Assembly (NCBI GenBank): GCA_015501055.1
Contig: JADNYV010000001.1
Location: 1,736,001-1,800,000, forward strand
Length of the DNA: 64,000 nucleotides
Origin: Mucidula mucida
Lineage: Eukaryota; Basidiomycota; Agaricomycetes; Agaricales; Physalacriaceae
Direction: 5' to 3'
In this document: positions 49,698-61,179 of the stretch, in pieces
Numbering within the stretch: the stretch's first letter is position 1
Layout: each line of letters opens with the position of its first letter
Notes under the pieces: model-generated
What the model was told of the DNA's origin: nothing
The model's database searches: none
The model's input: only the letters and a program-made list of their open reading frames with translations
Program-made: the position numbers and the translations under genes

Positions 49698-50965
49698 ATT
49701 CTACAAAGGGCTAGAGTCGGACTAGGGTGGCGGAAGAAAGCCGACCACACAGGCTTTTTTTACTGTAAATATGAGTACAGTGACGGCCATTATGCTCTCC
49801 TACCCCTAAATAAGGGAATTACTAGCAAACGGGTGAAAACTGTATGTACCGTGCTTATCGCTGCTTGCGCTCAAAATCCGTTCGGACATGTGGAAAGTGG
49901 GAATGCGGGAGTCGGATCGGCGGTCGGACCGATCAGTGTCCGGGTTCACCCCGAGCTGCTCCCAAGCGTCGTGTTAGCACCTATCGTCGGAGAACACAAG
50001 GAAGATAGACTTGTGGACTGTCTAACAATATTTTAAGTCCTCAAACTCATATAGACTATGTCCTATCATGAGGCCTTAGGTACCAACAAACACTTAATTG
50101 GGCTTTACGACTAAAACAGGCCAAATCATTTATCACTGTTTGTAGATATGGCTAAAATACGCTGAACAATCAACTCTTTATCCATGTAATGCTTCCAGAA
50201 TTGCCCGTTTGATGGCAATTTCATTGGGAGATCATCCAAATAGAGTGCCGCATCATTATGCGCTTAAATCTCAGTATGAGTAAGTTTCAATAGTTCTGTG
50301 CACTACAATGCTAGTGGCTGTCACTGTAAATATTGTACAAGAGCCCCGAAGGCTGGGCGGCGGTGAGGTATCAAAACTGATCACGTGCACCGCGCCCGTC
50401 ATTCTGCCCGCCAGAAAAGATTCCCGCCAACACTGCTGAGCAATACACCCAAGATTTCAGATCCCCTGCCTACACTATGAGAGGGTGAACTTTTACCACT
50501 TACTACCAGTACAGTGCGCCCAGTAACGACTGCGTATTCAAGAATGGAACAAAAAGCCGTGTAACTGTACTTAGTTGTCGACAATCCCGTTCGGTGATCC
50601 CCCTTCGCGTTGGACGCGAAGAGGAATCACCAACGACGAAATGCACAATGAAGGAACGAAGCACCGAGAAGTTCCGGTTGGCGCGCGAAACGGGTAAGGT
50701 TGAAGAGTTGGCAAAGTTACAGCGTTGATGTTGAACGAAAGCAGACAGTGGCGGTCCGGGTCGGAAAGGCCAGTTAGCCCGAGGGATATCATTTTGGTGG
50801 TGGCAACCAAACTGGGCTCAAGGGTCTTTGTGGCGATGCCCGCTGTCAGTGTTTGTTTGGCCGATCCTTCCTTCACAACTCTCCTCCGCTAAGCCTCTTG
50901 TCAAATACTGCCCTGTCATTTGTGGTGGCTCTTAGCCTCCAATCGCCTTTCTCTTTGTTTCCACA
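49698..50965. other. Divergent intergenic region HSP104/DCP2
   Basis: About 1.3 kb with no convincing coding frame. Minus-strand frames near 50570-50880 lack an ATG and family motifs. It probably carries the 5' leader and promoter of DCP2 and distal elements of HSP104. A second CACGTG lies near 50384. Confidence 0.45.
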
Positions 50966-53299
50966 ATGTCCTCATCGTCGTCTTCATCGCCTGAAATAAC
51001 GCCAGCAATGGGCCCTGATATCCGACCAGACTTCTCCTACAAGAACGCAACCCACGACGAGGTGCTCGAAGATCTATCAAGGTAGACTGTTTTCCTTCCA
51101 CCTTGCGCATAATCCAATTACTTTGGCCGTAGTCGCTTTATACTCAATCTGCCCGACGAAGAGACTGCTTCACTCGAACGTATATCTTTCCAAGTGGAGC
51201 AAGCGTATGTGGCAGCGCCACTTTCCAACTGCCCTCACTCACCCATTTCGCTAGTCACTGGTTCTACGAAGACTTCATCCGCGAGCAAAATACCAAGTTA
51301 CCCTCCTTACCACTCAAGAAATTCTCCGCCATGCTATTCAACGCCTGTCCCCTCCTCCAGCATTGGAGCGATGACCACGAGCAGGCCTTCAATACCTTCA
51401 TGCAATACAAGACTCGAGTACCCGTATGTGGTGCAATCATGCTCAACAGTACTTGGGAAAAGGTACGTTGCCCTTTTGTTGGTGTTTCGATTTAGCATTG
51501 ACCTCTTGCAGTGTGTATTGGTCAAAGGTTGGAAGGCATCTTCTGGTTGGGGCTTTCCCAAGGGCAAAATCAACGAATCAGAACCTCAAGCTACGTGTGC
51601 TATACGAGAGGTGCTCTTATATATTGACTTTTGGCGACGTTGACTCACACGCCTTAGGTCCTCGAGGAGACTGGCTACAACCTGGCTGGTCAGGTAAACC
51701 CAGAACACGTCCTTGAAATGACAATAAAGGAACAAAGGATGGCCTTGTTTATCGTCCCCAACGTACCAGAGGATTATCCCTTCAAAACAAAGACCAGAAA
51801 GGAGATCAGCGTCCGTGGCCTTCTCGTCTTAGCTTCCTTGCTCTCATTCGATCGCACAGAAAATTGAATGGTTCCGTTTGTCTGATCTTCCCACTTGGAA
51901 ACGCAATCATGCCTCACCGGGCAAGTTCTATCTCATATCGCCCTTCATCGGGTGCGTGTTCTTCTCTTATTTCTCGCACAGTACTAATAGGAGTATGCCA
52001 CAGTCCGCTAAAAGCCTGGATCACATCTCACAAGCCGCCCAACGTTTCTCGCAAATCAAAATATAAAGCGTCGTCACATTTTACTGCAACACCTATTCCT
52101 GAAGCAGATGAGCAGTTCCAGGACGGTAGCCAAGATCAAGTTCACAAACTTCATCTGCGGACAATGGTGGTCCTCCGACCCCGTCTCCGCAATCTACCGA
52201 GGCCAGTCACATCGTGCACCCAGACATGAACACCATGGACCCACAGCTGGCGCGATTGTTGGCGTCTCTGACCAAGACCCCAGCGCTGTCCGATCCCAAA
52301 GAATCTTCGCAGGTCAACTATTCCGTTCCAAATACACCAACTCCCGACACCTCGCCAGAAGCTGCAGAAGCTCAACCTTCTGCAGAAATGCAACTCCAGA
52401 TCCAAACTCCATCCACGGTCCGCATCAACTCACAATCTTCCCTACCTCCCATTCATTCCCGCACCATCCCGCAGTCGTCGGCTGGGAGCCCCCAATCATC
52501 GATTCGCGCACGGCCCTCGCTGTCTTCAACGACAACAGCGAATGAACGCTCAGATTCTGCGGTTCTACAATCAGCCAATAACACTGCTATCGCTTCTCGT
52601 CCGCCTACGTCGCGGCGTTCGTCTAGCATCGCCGACATTTCTCCATATCTCAAGAAACAGATTCCCACGCAACCGACGACTAATCACCTGAAGCAGTTGG
52701 CTCTTTTGGAGGGCATTGCCAATGAATCTGCACGAATGACGCCGCGGTTAGAAGCGGAAGAGAGGAAATTATCGACAAGCAATCAGCCGTTCAATGGATA
52801 CTCATTCCCGCCTCCGGATCAGCGCGATCATAGCCTTTTCTATTCTTCAAATATGGCAGGTCGGCAGTCTGTAGCGGATTTGACCCGCCCACTACCTCTA
52901 CCGTCAAATTCGTACCATGATCCTTTTCAAGTGCGCCCGAGGACTAGCTTGGAGGTTCATCGTCCAATGGGTGTAGGCTACAACACAGGCAGCATGAATT
53001 CGGTCCCAATGACACAAATGTTAAATGGTCATCCGCCACCGCCAATGCCGCCCCAAGCATCCATGGGATTCGGTGCACTGGGCCCTCCTCCGCCTCATTA
53101 CGGTGGCATGAACGGCTATCTGCCTTACCCCCCTATGCATGCCCCGCAACCTGCACCCCCGACAATGGCAGGCTTCGGAGCTCCTCCATATGCACATGCT
53201 ATGCACGCTCCTACAAACCCTCCGACCTCTAACGTTAATCATCTTCTCTCTATATTGAACTTGAAGGGCTCAGGCGGTGCTCCTTCTAATACATCGTAG
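50966..53299 (+). CDS. DCP2: mRNA decapping enzyme subunit DCP2
   Basis: Removes the 5' m7G cap in P-bodies. The start MSSSSSSSPEITPAMGPDIR precedes the N-terminal regulatory domain (LEDLSSRFILNLPDEE, WFYEDFIREQNTKLPSLPLK). The Nudix domain has VPVCGAIMLN and the full Nudix box GKINESEPQATCAIREVLEE followed by TGYN. The box B region then follows (IEWFRLSDLPTW, GKFYLISPFI). The frame changes between 52070 and 52140; an intron with a weak donor (GTCGTC or GTCACA) and acceptor near 52134-52140 restores it. The long C-terminus (52210-53299) is Pro/Ser-rich and has two leucine-rich helix motifs, LARLLASL and HLLSILNL, like the Edc3-binding motifs of fungal Dcp2. About seven introns. The stop is TAG at 53297-53299. 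Confidence 0.93.
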
Positions 53300-54827
53300 T
53301 CTCATTCTAATCTCGCCCCGCTCACTTTTGAATATTCCTGCGTATCATATCTGATTATATTGTGCTCTTCCGGTTGTTTTCCTGCAGCAAACTGTATACG
53401 ATTTTTATATCCCTACGCATCTGTCTTTTTATCGTTGTATCCCTTCTCTCGTTTTGTGGTATCGTCTAGTATACATTATAGGTATAGGAATGCTGAATTT
53501 GCTAGGTTTCGCGATCATTGTCTAGTGACGTTCAGTGCGCATTCAAACGATCATGTCAACCGGAAGGAAAATAGAGTTATTGACGTTTGATCGACAAGAG
53601 ATCCGGCATGCGTCTGATATGAATGTGTCATTGAGCTCTCTACCTCGAGGAGCATTCATTCTACTGAGTGGTCCGGAAAGTTTCGCCCGACAATGCATCC
53701 CTGCGTTCCATGGTGACATGGAATCTCATGGAACTGATAACATATTTGCTCATAGTTAGTTGCAGGAATTTCCTCCTTTGAATATTCTGCTCCATGGATG
53801 CAGGGTATTCCGGCTTCTTATCCTGACACTTCCAAGGAGGATGGAAGGGCTATCACAGCAAGTCCACGTCTCTGTCGTCGTCCCATCAAGATTTGCATCA
53901 GACTTCTTTCTTTACACTCCGTTGAAAACGCACCGTTGGATAGCTGACTTATGTATAGTTTCATGATGATGGCTGCATGCTTGCCACTTTGAAGATTCAG
54001 GGTGAATTGCCTGACCCATTTTGTCTGACCAATGACCGTATTAGCGAGTTTATTCCCGGAAGCAGACGCCACGCAGTTCCGTGGAGCAATGCGCTCAACA
54101 CTCCGCTCTAGCTGCTGCTAGAGGACCTACAATATGCCGATACAGCCTCGCCAAGGTCTCAGACAGCGCGTATTATTCGCGCCTATTTTCAGAGGCTGTC
54201 AGAGCTTGTCAGAAACGTATCTCGTGGTTGACCTAGGTCGGCGTTATAGGTGGTAAGATACCTGCTATCTTGCAGGGCTCAGTGGATGACCCGGTTCTTC
54301 CAAGTCGTCTCCAAGCCTAGAGTTGATCTTCTGGTGGAAAGTAAGGAAAGCGACCGCCGCTGTGGGCCGCGGAGGGTGGACGTCAATGAATATCATGGGA
54401 GGACCCAAGTCGACTACGCGACCGCCGAACCTATTCAGCGGGATGCGATCCCGTTCAGTGATCAATGGAAATTCTAGTTGGCAGCAATTATGACAGGGCC
54501 CCTCTGCGCGTCACTCGAATTGCAGTGAATGTTCACGGAGAAGCGTGGAAGCCGTCGGCATGGCGGTATTTACAAGTAGAAACGGGGGCGAGAGAGCTTT
54601 AAAGATGTACCAAAGGTATTTTGGCGAGAATACGATAGATACGCGTTTCACGACGGGCCGTAGTGGGACTAGTAGTTTTTTAGGGAATATTGAAAATACC
54701 CGGCCGAACAACCCTTTGCGCTTCGATCACTTTCAGCTTCTTCTGTTCTTCGTGGATGTGCTCCTAGCCGTACCGACGACCTTCTCCTTGTTCCCGCTGG
54801 CCGTTCTCTGGCGATGCGCCTCGTGTC
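53300..54827. other. Intergenic region DCP2-kinase
   Basis: 1.5 kb between tandem plus-strand genes. The first 200 bp are T-rich and fit a 3' untranslated region. Short open frames near 53535-53966 have no start context or family signature. I see no repeat or mobile element. Confidence 0.45.
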
Positions 54828-57800
54828 ATGTTTGCTCCCTCCCCCAACGTGCACAGTAACAATCCGTCGTCAACCCACTATGTCGCCCTCCCCACTGCCC
54901 GACCGCCCCAGCACTCGACACAGCCAACCAAGGAGCCCATTAACGTTGTCGGCATACCGTCCGTCCATATCGAGCACAACAAGCTTGTCGTCGGCTCATC
55001 CCAGAGCAGTGCGTTCTCCACCTGGCCAGGGTTTTGCCTTATTAACAACTTGCAGGCTCCACGAGATCCTACACGCCGCTCAAGGTACTCGGTGACGGTT
55101 CGTTTGGCACGGTATGGCTCTGCGATTGGCATGGGACCTTACCCCCCAATACACCGCTCTCGTCTATGCAGTGTGGGGCAGGTGCGCGTCCCGAATGGGC
55201 TGGGAAACGCCTCGTAGCAGTAAAGCGAATGAAGAAAAGATGGGAAGGTGGCTGGGACGAGTGCCAGAAGCTGAAAGAGCTCGAGGTGCGTATCTGTTGC
55301 CGGTATCGGTCCATGATGCTGACTCGCGTCGCAGTCGCTGCGTGCCATACCGTTTCACCCAAATATCATTCCCTTGTACGACTTTTTTCTCCTTCCTGCG
55401 AGCAAGGAGCTCTATTTTATTTCGAGTCGATGGAGGGCAATCTTTATCACCTCATCAAGGCTCGCAAAGGTCGTGCACTAGCGGGCGGTCTTGTCTCGTC
55501 CATCTTCCGCCAGATCGTATCGGGCCTCGATCACATACATTCATCGGGTTACTTTCATAGAGATATGAAGCCAGAGAATGTTCTCGTAACCACCACTGGT
55601 CTCTTCGACTACAACACACTCTCTCCCCTTGCTCCCCCCAATGCTCCTCCAGAAAAGGACGTTGTGGCTATCATCAAGCTGGCTGACTTTGGTCTCGCCA
55701 GAGAAACAAAATCCAAACCTCCTTACACCGAATACGTATCTACTCGCTGGTATCGCGCACCAGAAGTCCTCCTCCTCAGTCGTGACTATTCTAATCCTGT
55801 CGATATGTGGGCACTGGGCACCATCATGGCTGAACTAGTCAATCTGCGACCCTTGTTTCCTGGAGCTGATCAGGTGGACCAGGTCACAAAGATATGCGAG
55901 ATACTCGGTGATCCTTCAGACGAGTATCCTTCTGAGCAGCCTTTCCAGCCGCTAGGCGGTGGTCCGTGGCCCAGAGGTATCAAAATGGCGAAAGACGTGG
56001 GATTCAAATTTCCCAAGGTAAGTATCCTGCAACCTACTTTGCCGTGCCGTTCTCATCTCTCATGTATCCAGATGCGACCCCAGCCATTTTTCTCGCTGTT
56101 CGAGCGAACTGTTCCTCCCTCACTAATCCATTGTATTCGCGATCTCCTCAAGTATGATCCTGACGCCCGGCTCACCAGCCGTCAATGTCTACACCATCAG
56201 TATTTACTAGAGACTACTCCACGAAATAACATTCCTCTCCCTCAACAATATTCCGCTGTCGACACCACACCTCCAAGGAACGGTCTCACGCCTAATGGTC
56301 ACCATTCATCATCTCGTTCTCCTGCTCCCCACGCTAGTCCGTCGCATCTCCACCCCTCCGTACCCGCACCTTCCGCTTCACATCGCGTTCCCCTGTATGC
56401 TCCTCAGCCCATTTCAGGCTCGACGTCGACTATCGATGTCCATATGTATCACTCGCCATCGCCGCACTCGTCGGGTCTTATTCAAGAAGAAGCTCGAAGT
56501 CACGTTGGCTCGTATTCTTCGTCTCCTTCTGCCGAAAAAGATTACCCAATGGATGTCACACCAAGCGAAGATTATCTTCCACATGGTCAACCTATGGATG
56601 TCAGCGGTTCTTCCTCGGTTCAAACTTACCAGACGCGTCCACCAGAACCGGTCATCATTGTCGACCAACCGGAGAACACTGCTCAACCAAAGTCCAACAA
56701 GCTCTCACTTGGTTTCGGTAAGAAGCACACAAAGTGGAACATTTTTGGTGGTGACAAGAGCAATGGTCTCCCTCCTGTGCAAGAAGTACCTGCTTCCAAC
56801 TCCCAGACGTCACTCAAGCGTACGCAATCGGCTAGCTCGGACGGTCCACTCAGAGAATCTTCGCCATCGCGCGATGCCCGAATGGTGGACATCAAGAAGG
56901 TGAACAAGAAGGAAGCAGAACGTCTACAACGCGAGGCCGAGAAGCAGCGTCGCGCCTTGGCGGAGAAAATGCATCGTGAACAGGCTCGGGCAGTCATGCA
57001 GAAGCGGAATCAAATCGTCCAGAAGTTGTCGACAACTAAGGATGATTTGGACTGGATTGGAGGGTCGGAACAGCGTCTGGATTTTGCGGAACGGGGCAAA
57101 CAGGCTGCAACGGGGCCGATACGCCAAGGCGCGCATGGAGGCGGCGTCTCCCCTGGTGGAACAACCACAGTGAACGCGGCCGCGGGCAGGTTTGTTCAAG
57201 CAGCAGCTGAACAACCTGTACCGAGCACTTCAATGTGGCGGGAGGAATCTAACGGGTCGGGATCTTGGCGAGCAGAGCGTGTAATCAAGTCACGGCGATC
57301 GGAGCGTGAACACTCTGTTGAGGTTCCTCGGCAGTCGGACGGCGGTCGAATGTCCTCAATGTCGTTTTCCACGGTGGACAGTGATCCTGGGCCTTCTAGG
57401 ATTAGAAATCGACCTAGCGCATTCGGGTTGAATCGCATGCAGTCGTCATCGTCTCTGCGCACATCATTTGATGACTTTTCACCCTCTGGACGCTCGTCGA
57501 ATTCATTTTCCATTGATAGTGGTATCACGTCTGCACGCTCCTCAAATTCCTTCTCGCTTGATGGGCAACTTGCACACGACTTTCGTATGCGAGCTACCGT
57601 CAACTCTGGCACCCCTCCGCTAGCCATACACTCTATATCTCCTTCATTGTCGCCCTCCCTTCCTCCTTCCCCGGCGTGGATGCAGGTACCTCATGGTGAA
57701 CAACGCGGTCAAGCTCCGCCCCTAATTAACCTGCCACGCTCCCACCAGGGTAAGCCTTACAGCGCTTTCGATATATCGGCGCAATTGCATGGGCACCCTC

Positions 57801-58078
57801 CAAGTCCCGATAAATCAGACATCAACCCGATCTTCCAAGTGGTGAGTTACAAATGGGATGAGGGAGGATTAGAGCCTGATTATATTATTCCTGGGGATCC
57901 TGATCAGCCACCAATACTCCCGCCCCCACATCCACCTCCACCGCCAGATATGGATGACCGTATATCATCTTCTTCTCCTACTTCGTTACCTCCTTTCTCG
58001 GAACTAGACGCTGTCGCTGGTGCGGGCTACGAGTACCCTCCACTATCACCGATGGCGTTTACCGAACCGGACGAATAA
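54828..58078 (+). CDS. RCK-family (Ime2/MAK-like) Ser/Thr kinase, frameshifted
   Basis: Start ATG 54828; intron 55009-55055; a second intron about 55286-55334; a third about 56019-56071; stop 58078. Kinase motifs: LGDGSFGTVW (Gly loop), VAVKRMKKRWEGGWDE (Lys), HPNIIPLYDFFLLPASKELY, HRDMKPENVLV (catalytic loop), DFGLARE, and TEYVSTRWYRAPEVLL (activation loop with T-x-Y). The RCK group includes yeast Ime2 and animal MAK/ICK; Ime2 drives meiosis and, in filamentous fungi, development. The 600-residue tail is Ser/Pro-rich with a basic helical stretch KKEAERLQREAEKQRRALAE. At 55420-55423 one base is missing between KELYFI and ESMEGN, so the read frame hits TAG at 55479. The downstream frame is intact for 2.6 kb, which suggests a sequence error or a recent mutation. 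Confidence 0.85.
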
Positions 58079-58611
58079 CCTTGCCTGTGAATTGGGCTCC
58101 ACATTCCTTTGAATATCTATTTTCCCTGTTTTCGTGTACTTATCGTTTCTCCTACACTATCTTGTCTCTTTCTGTTTATTCGCGCATTGTTTGTCATTAT
58201 TACACCTGCTCTGCTTCATCGGCTCTTGCACACTCATACGCATACTCATCCACTCTCATTTCTGCTCGGGCCTCTGCGAGGTGTAACCTACGGCATATGC
58301 ACTCTGTCTGCTGCACCCATTTCGTTCCTCTTACATATATCGTACTTACTCTTGCTAGTTTGCGCCACATACCAGCCGGAGCTCTTAGGCATAATAGACA
58401 AACTAAATGTATTTTTACACATGGCAGGCGAAATCTCGATACCTGGGAATGGCAGCGAAAGTTTTGGCTGTCACTGAACGCCGCCCAAAGATCTTGACTG
58501 GAACGTAATATGAGCCGAGGCGGCAGACAAAATACTGTTCGAACGCATTGTACACGTCGGGTTCTATCTTTCTCCGCTTCACGATACATTAAACTGTATT
58601 CTATGATGGCC
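58079..58611. other. Convergent 3' region kinase/NDUFS6
   Basis: 533 bp between two stop codons facing each other. T-rich at the kinase end. No gene recognised; open frames here lack family features. Confidence 0.5.
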
Positions 58612-59264
58612 TCAGTGCCCGTGATGATGGTGATGGTGGGCTTGCTCGAAACGAAGGCCACTTGTTCGGTGATGAGTGAAAGGAGTTATGCGCATCCTGG
58701 GAGGACTTACCAGTATCTAATGATAGCAAATATATAGTAAGATGTTCAGAGGGTGTCGATGAATTGACAGAAGGAATAACGAACCCACAAGCGCGAGGGC
58801 CGGGTTGGTCCTGCGGTCATGATGAGATTACAGTGGCATGAGACCGGCCGAGAACGCACCAAGTTGATGAAAATCTTTGGATGGCCTAGAGGTCCACTGC
58901 CTGCGGGTACAGACAGAAATAAGTATCCTCCGGCACGTCGCGATAATGGATGACAGGACGCACCTCCGTCGCAAACGGCCTTTCTACCGTTGACCAGACG
59001 TATCGGCTCGTCAGCAATGAGCTGCATGGCACTGAGTGGGTTGGGCTGGGTTTCCATTACAGTCTGCTCAAAGCGAGGACTGGACTGCGCTGCAGGACGG
59101 GTACTTTGGTTCTGGGACCATGTCGTCGGGTAGTTTGGGGATTGTGCGGCAGCTGGTATGCTGGTCGTTGTCGTTGGTGCCGACGTTGAGCTCAGTCTCA
59201 CGAACGACGGTGAGGACACGAGAGCGCGTTTGGGCACAGCGGCTTTGAGAAGATGGCTGAACAT
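58612..59264 (-). CDS. Mitochondrial complex I subunit NDUFS6 (zinc-binding, 13 kDa class)
   Basis: Accessory subunit of NADH:ubiquinone oxidoreductase with a CHCC zinc site near the N-module. Five exons: 58964-59264, 58860-58900, 58785-58810, 58711-58716 and 58612-58660, giving 140 residues. A presequence (MFSHLLKAAVPKRALVSSPS) and a Ser/Thr/Pro/Gln linker precede the conserved part: PIRLVNGRKAVCDGG, GPLGHPKIFINLDQPGPRAC, GYCGLRFEQ. Zinc ligands by family: Cys of VCDGG, His of GHP, and the two Cys of CGYC. Exon 4 is a 6-nt microexon supplying the Tyr and parts of the flanking Gly and Cys codons of CGYC. After EQA the protein ends HHHHHHGH. It diverges from the next gene with 75 bp between start codons. 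Confidence 0.9.
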
Positions 59265-59339
59265 GGCGGCTGCTGGAAGAGTTGCCAATTTTGGGAACTC
59301 GCCTCTTTCGAATTGGCCATCATCCATTTTGCAGCTGGA

Positions 59340-61179
59340 ATGCCGTCTCAAGAGGCTCTGTCGTTTTCAACCCTAATGCAAAAACCGTTTGGACCGTATA
59401 AGCATACTGACATTCTCAGCGAAGATTTCTATGAAAAAAGTAGGAGTGGCAAGCTGTCGATGCTACGCAGCGTTCGCATATTTAAGCGCATTAATGGGAA
59501 CTACGAAGATACTGGGTTCGTGGATATACAGGCCATACCTTCAAATTGTTTCATATAAACTCAGGCTCAGCAAGACGGAACTTCTCAATACTGCCGCAAA
59601 GACGTATGTTTTACAGGTGTTCTCAACATTGAGAATCGGAAATGGCTGTCGGCGGAGGGCATCAAATCAATTGAAGGCGACATTCTGCGCCGCGACCAGA
59701 GCATTCACCACCCAAAAGCATATTCCAAGAAACTTCTCAGGCTCAAAGCAATGTATGCACCCGAAATTACCTTTCAATCGAGCAACCCCACAGTAAAGGT
59801 CCTCATCAAATGCGAGAAACGTATTCCGGCGTCATTTATGACTCGTACGTTTTCGTACAAGGTGTAGTGAGCAAGGCTAATTCTAGTTAGGAAGTCACCA
59901 TCCAGACGCCCTGGTACTGCCGACACCTACTACTGACGACAAGTGCGTGTGAGACTAATAATATATCTACCATTCTAAACAATTCTTTAGGAGGACCTGC
60001 GATTTCATTGTTGAATCTATGCACGTGAAAACATATCAAATGTCGGAGCGATTTCTGAACCGATACCGACTGTACGCCACAGTAGTTGACATCGTCAATA
60101 ATTGCGCGTCTGTTCCCCCACAGGAACGTACCATGCAATGGTTGGTCTCGAGGATCAAAGAGAATCATTATAGCAGGGCTAGGAAGCGCATTATTGCGAA
60201 TGCTGCTGAGGATTCGGATTACGAGGAGGATGGTACCACTCTTCGTGTTCCAAGACGACCACGACATCTCTCCTCTGCCGAGGTGATGGGTATCCTGGCA
60301 AAAGAAGCCCCTTGGCTGCTTGCACAGCAGCTCTCCAGGCAACCCCCCAAGCCAGAAATCAGCATCACCTCTCTCCACGCATTCTGCTTAGAATACTCCC
60401 GCATTCGTCCCAGAGCCACTGGTCAATGGAAATCTGTCAAAGCTGGTGATCTTGCGCAGATATGCAAGCGATATCTTGAAATGGATGCCAAAACCTTCCA
60501 GAAACGGCTTGATGATCAATTCCGAAAGGAACGTGAGGATTCAGAATCGTCCGTGCTTCTGAGGGAAGTGTCAAATGATTCTGGATTCGAATCTCAAGTG
60601 CGTCTGTCTAAAATCTTTCTACAAGTTCTGACTCGTTAGTCCAGGATGAGGAGCCCAACTTTGCTGCTCCTGGTGGATTTGAGGTCGATTCTGATGCATC
60701 TGTTGCATCGTCCTCTGAGGCGAGTGGTTCCGACGCAGAAGGTCCGGCCATCCCTACTCGACGTTTCAATCTGGCGCCATTGCTACCGGCAGCAGGCGAA
60801 ATACGTTGGTTTTGCCCTCGGAAGAAGCATGCTTGTCCGTTCAGCATTGATTTAATCGAGCTCGCTGAGACAAGTGGGAAACAAATTTTCTCCCTACATG
60901 AAGACGCACGAGACGGCATACGACGTGAATGGTTGGAAGCGGTGGCCCAGCATAACGCGTCGTGCCATCATGCACGTTGATAGCGGTAACGGTGGGTGCG
61001 CTCAGCCTTTGCTCGTGAATTGCTCATGAAACATCATCAGTGCTTTGCACGCGGAAAGGCGTGCGAATGTGATTCGAGAATCAACGACCGCAGGCCGCTT
61101 CTCTCAACCAGAGCATATCAGGGAGGAAACTAATGCACGAATGAAGAAACTACATAAATACATTGAGGAATTTGAATAG
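59340..61179 (+). CDS. Protein of unknown function, possible zinc-binding C-terminus
   Basis: ATG 59340 (MPSQEALSFSTLMQKPFGPY); proposed stop TAG 61177-61179. Coding text in order: YEKSRSGKLSMLRSVRIFKR, YCRKDVCFTGVLNIENRKWL, SIHHPKAYSKKLLRLKAMYA, TVKVLIKCEKRIPASFMT, DFIVESMHVKTYQMSERFL, RTMQWLVSRIKENHYSRARK, a Lys/Arg/acid-rich segment, KSVKAGDLAQICKRYLEMDA, an acidic Ser-rich linker, LPAAGEIRWFCPRKKHACPF, WLEAVAQHNASCHH, then ERRANVIRESTTAGRF and MKKLHKYIEEFE. The spacing of Cys and His near 60815-60970 could bind zinc. I do not recognise the family; a nuclear role is only a guess. Introns lie near 59524-59568, 59849-59888, 59941-59991, 60597-60643 and in the last 200 bp. The last join is uncertain, and the reading frame otherwise stops at 60980. 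Confidence 0.6.

Noticed and set aside
50571..50876. A 101-codon minus-strand frame upstream of DCP2
   Set aside because: It starts with GTG, has no family similarity, and lies where the DCP2 promoter and leader are expected.
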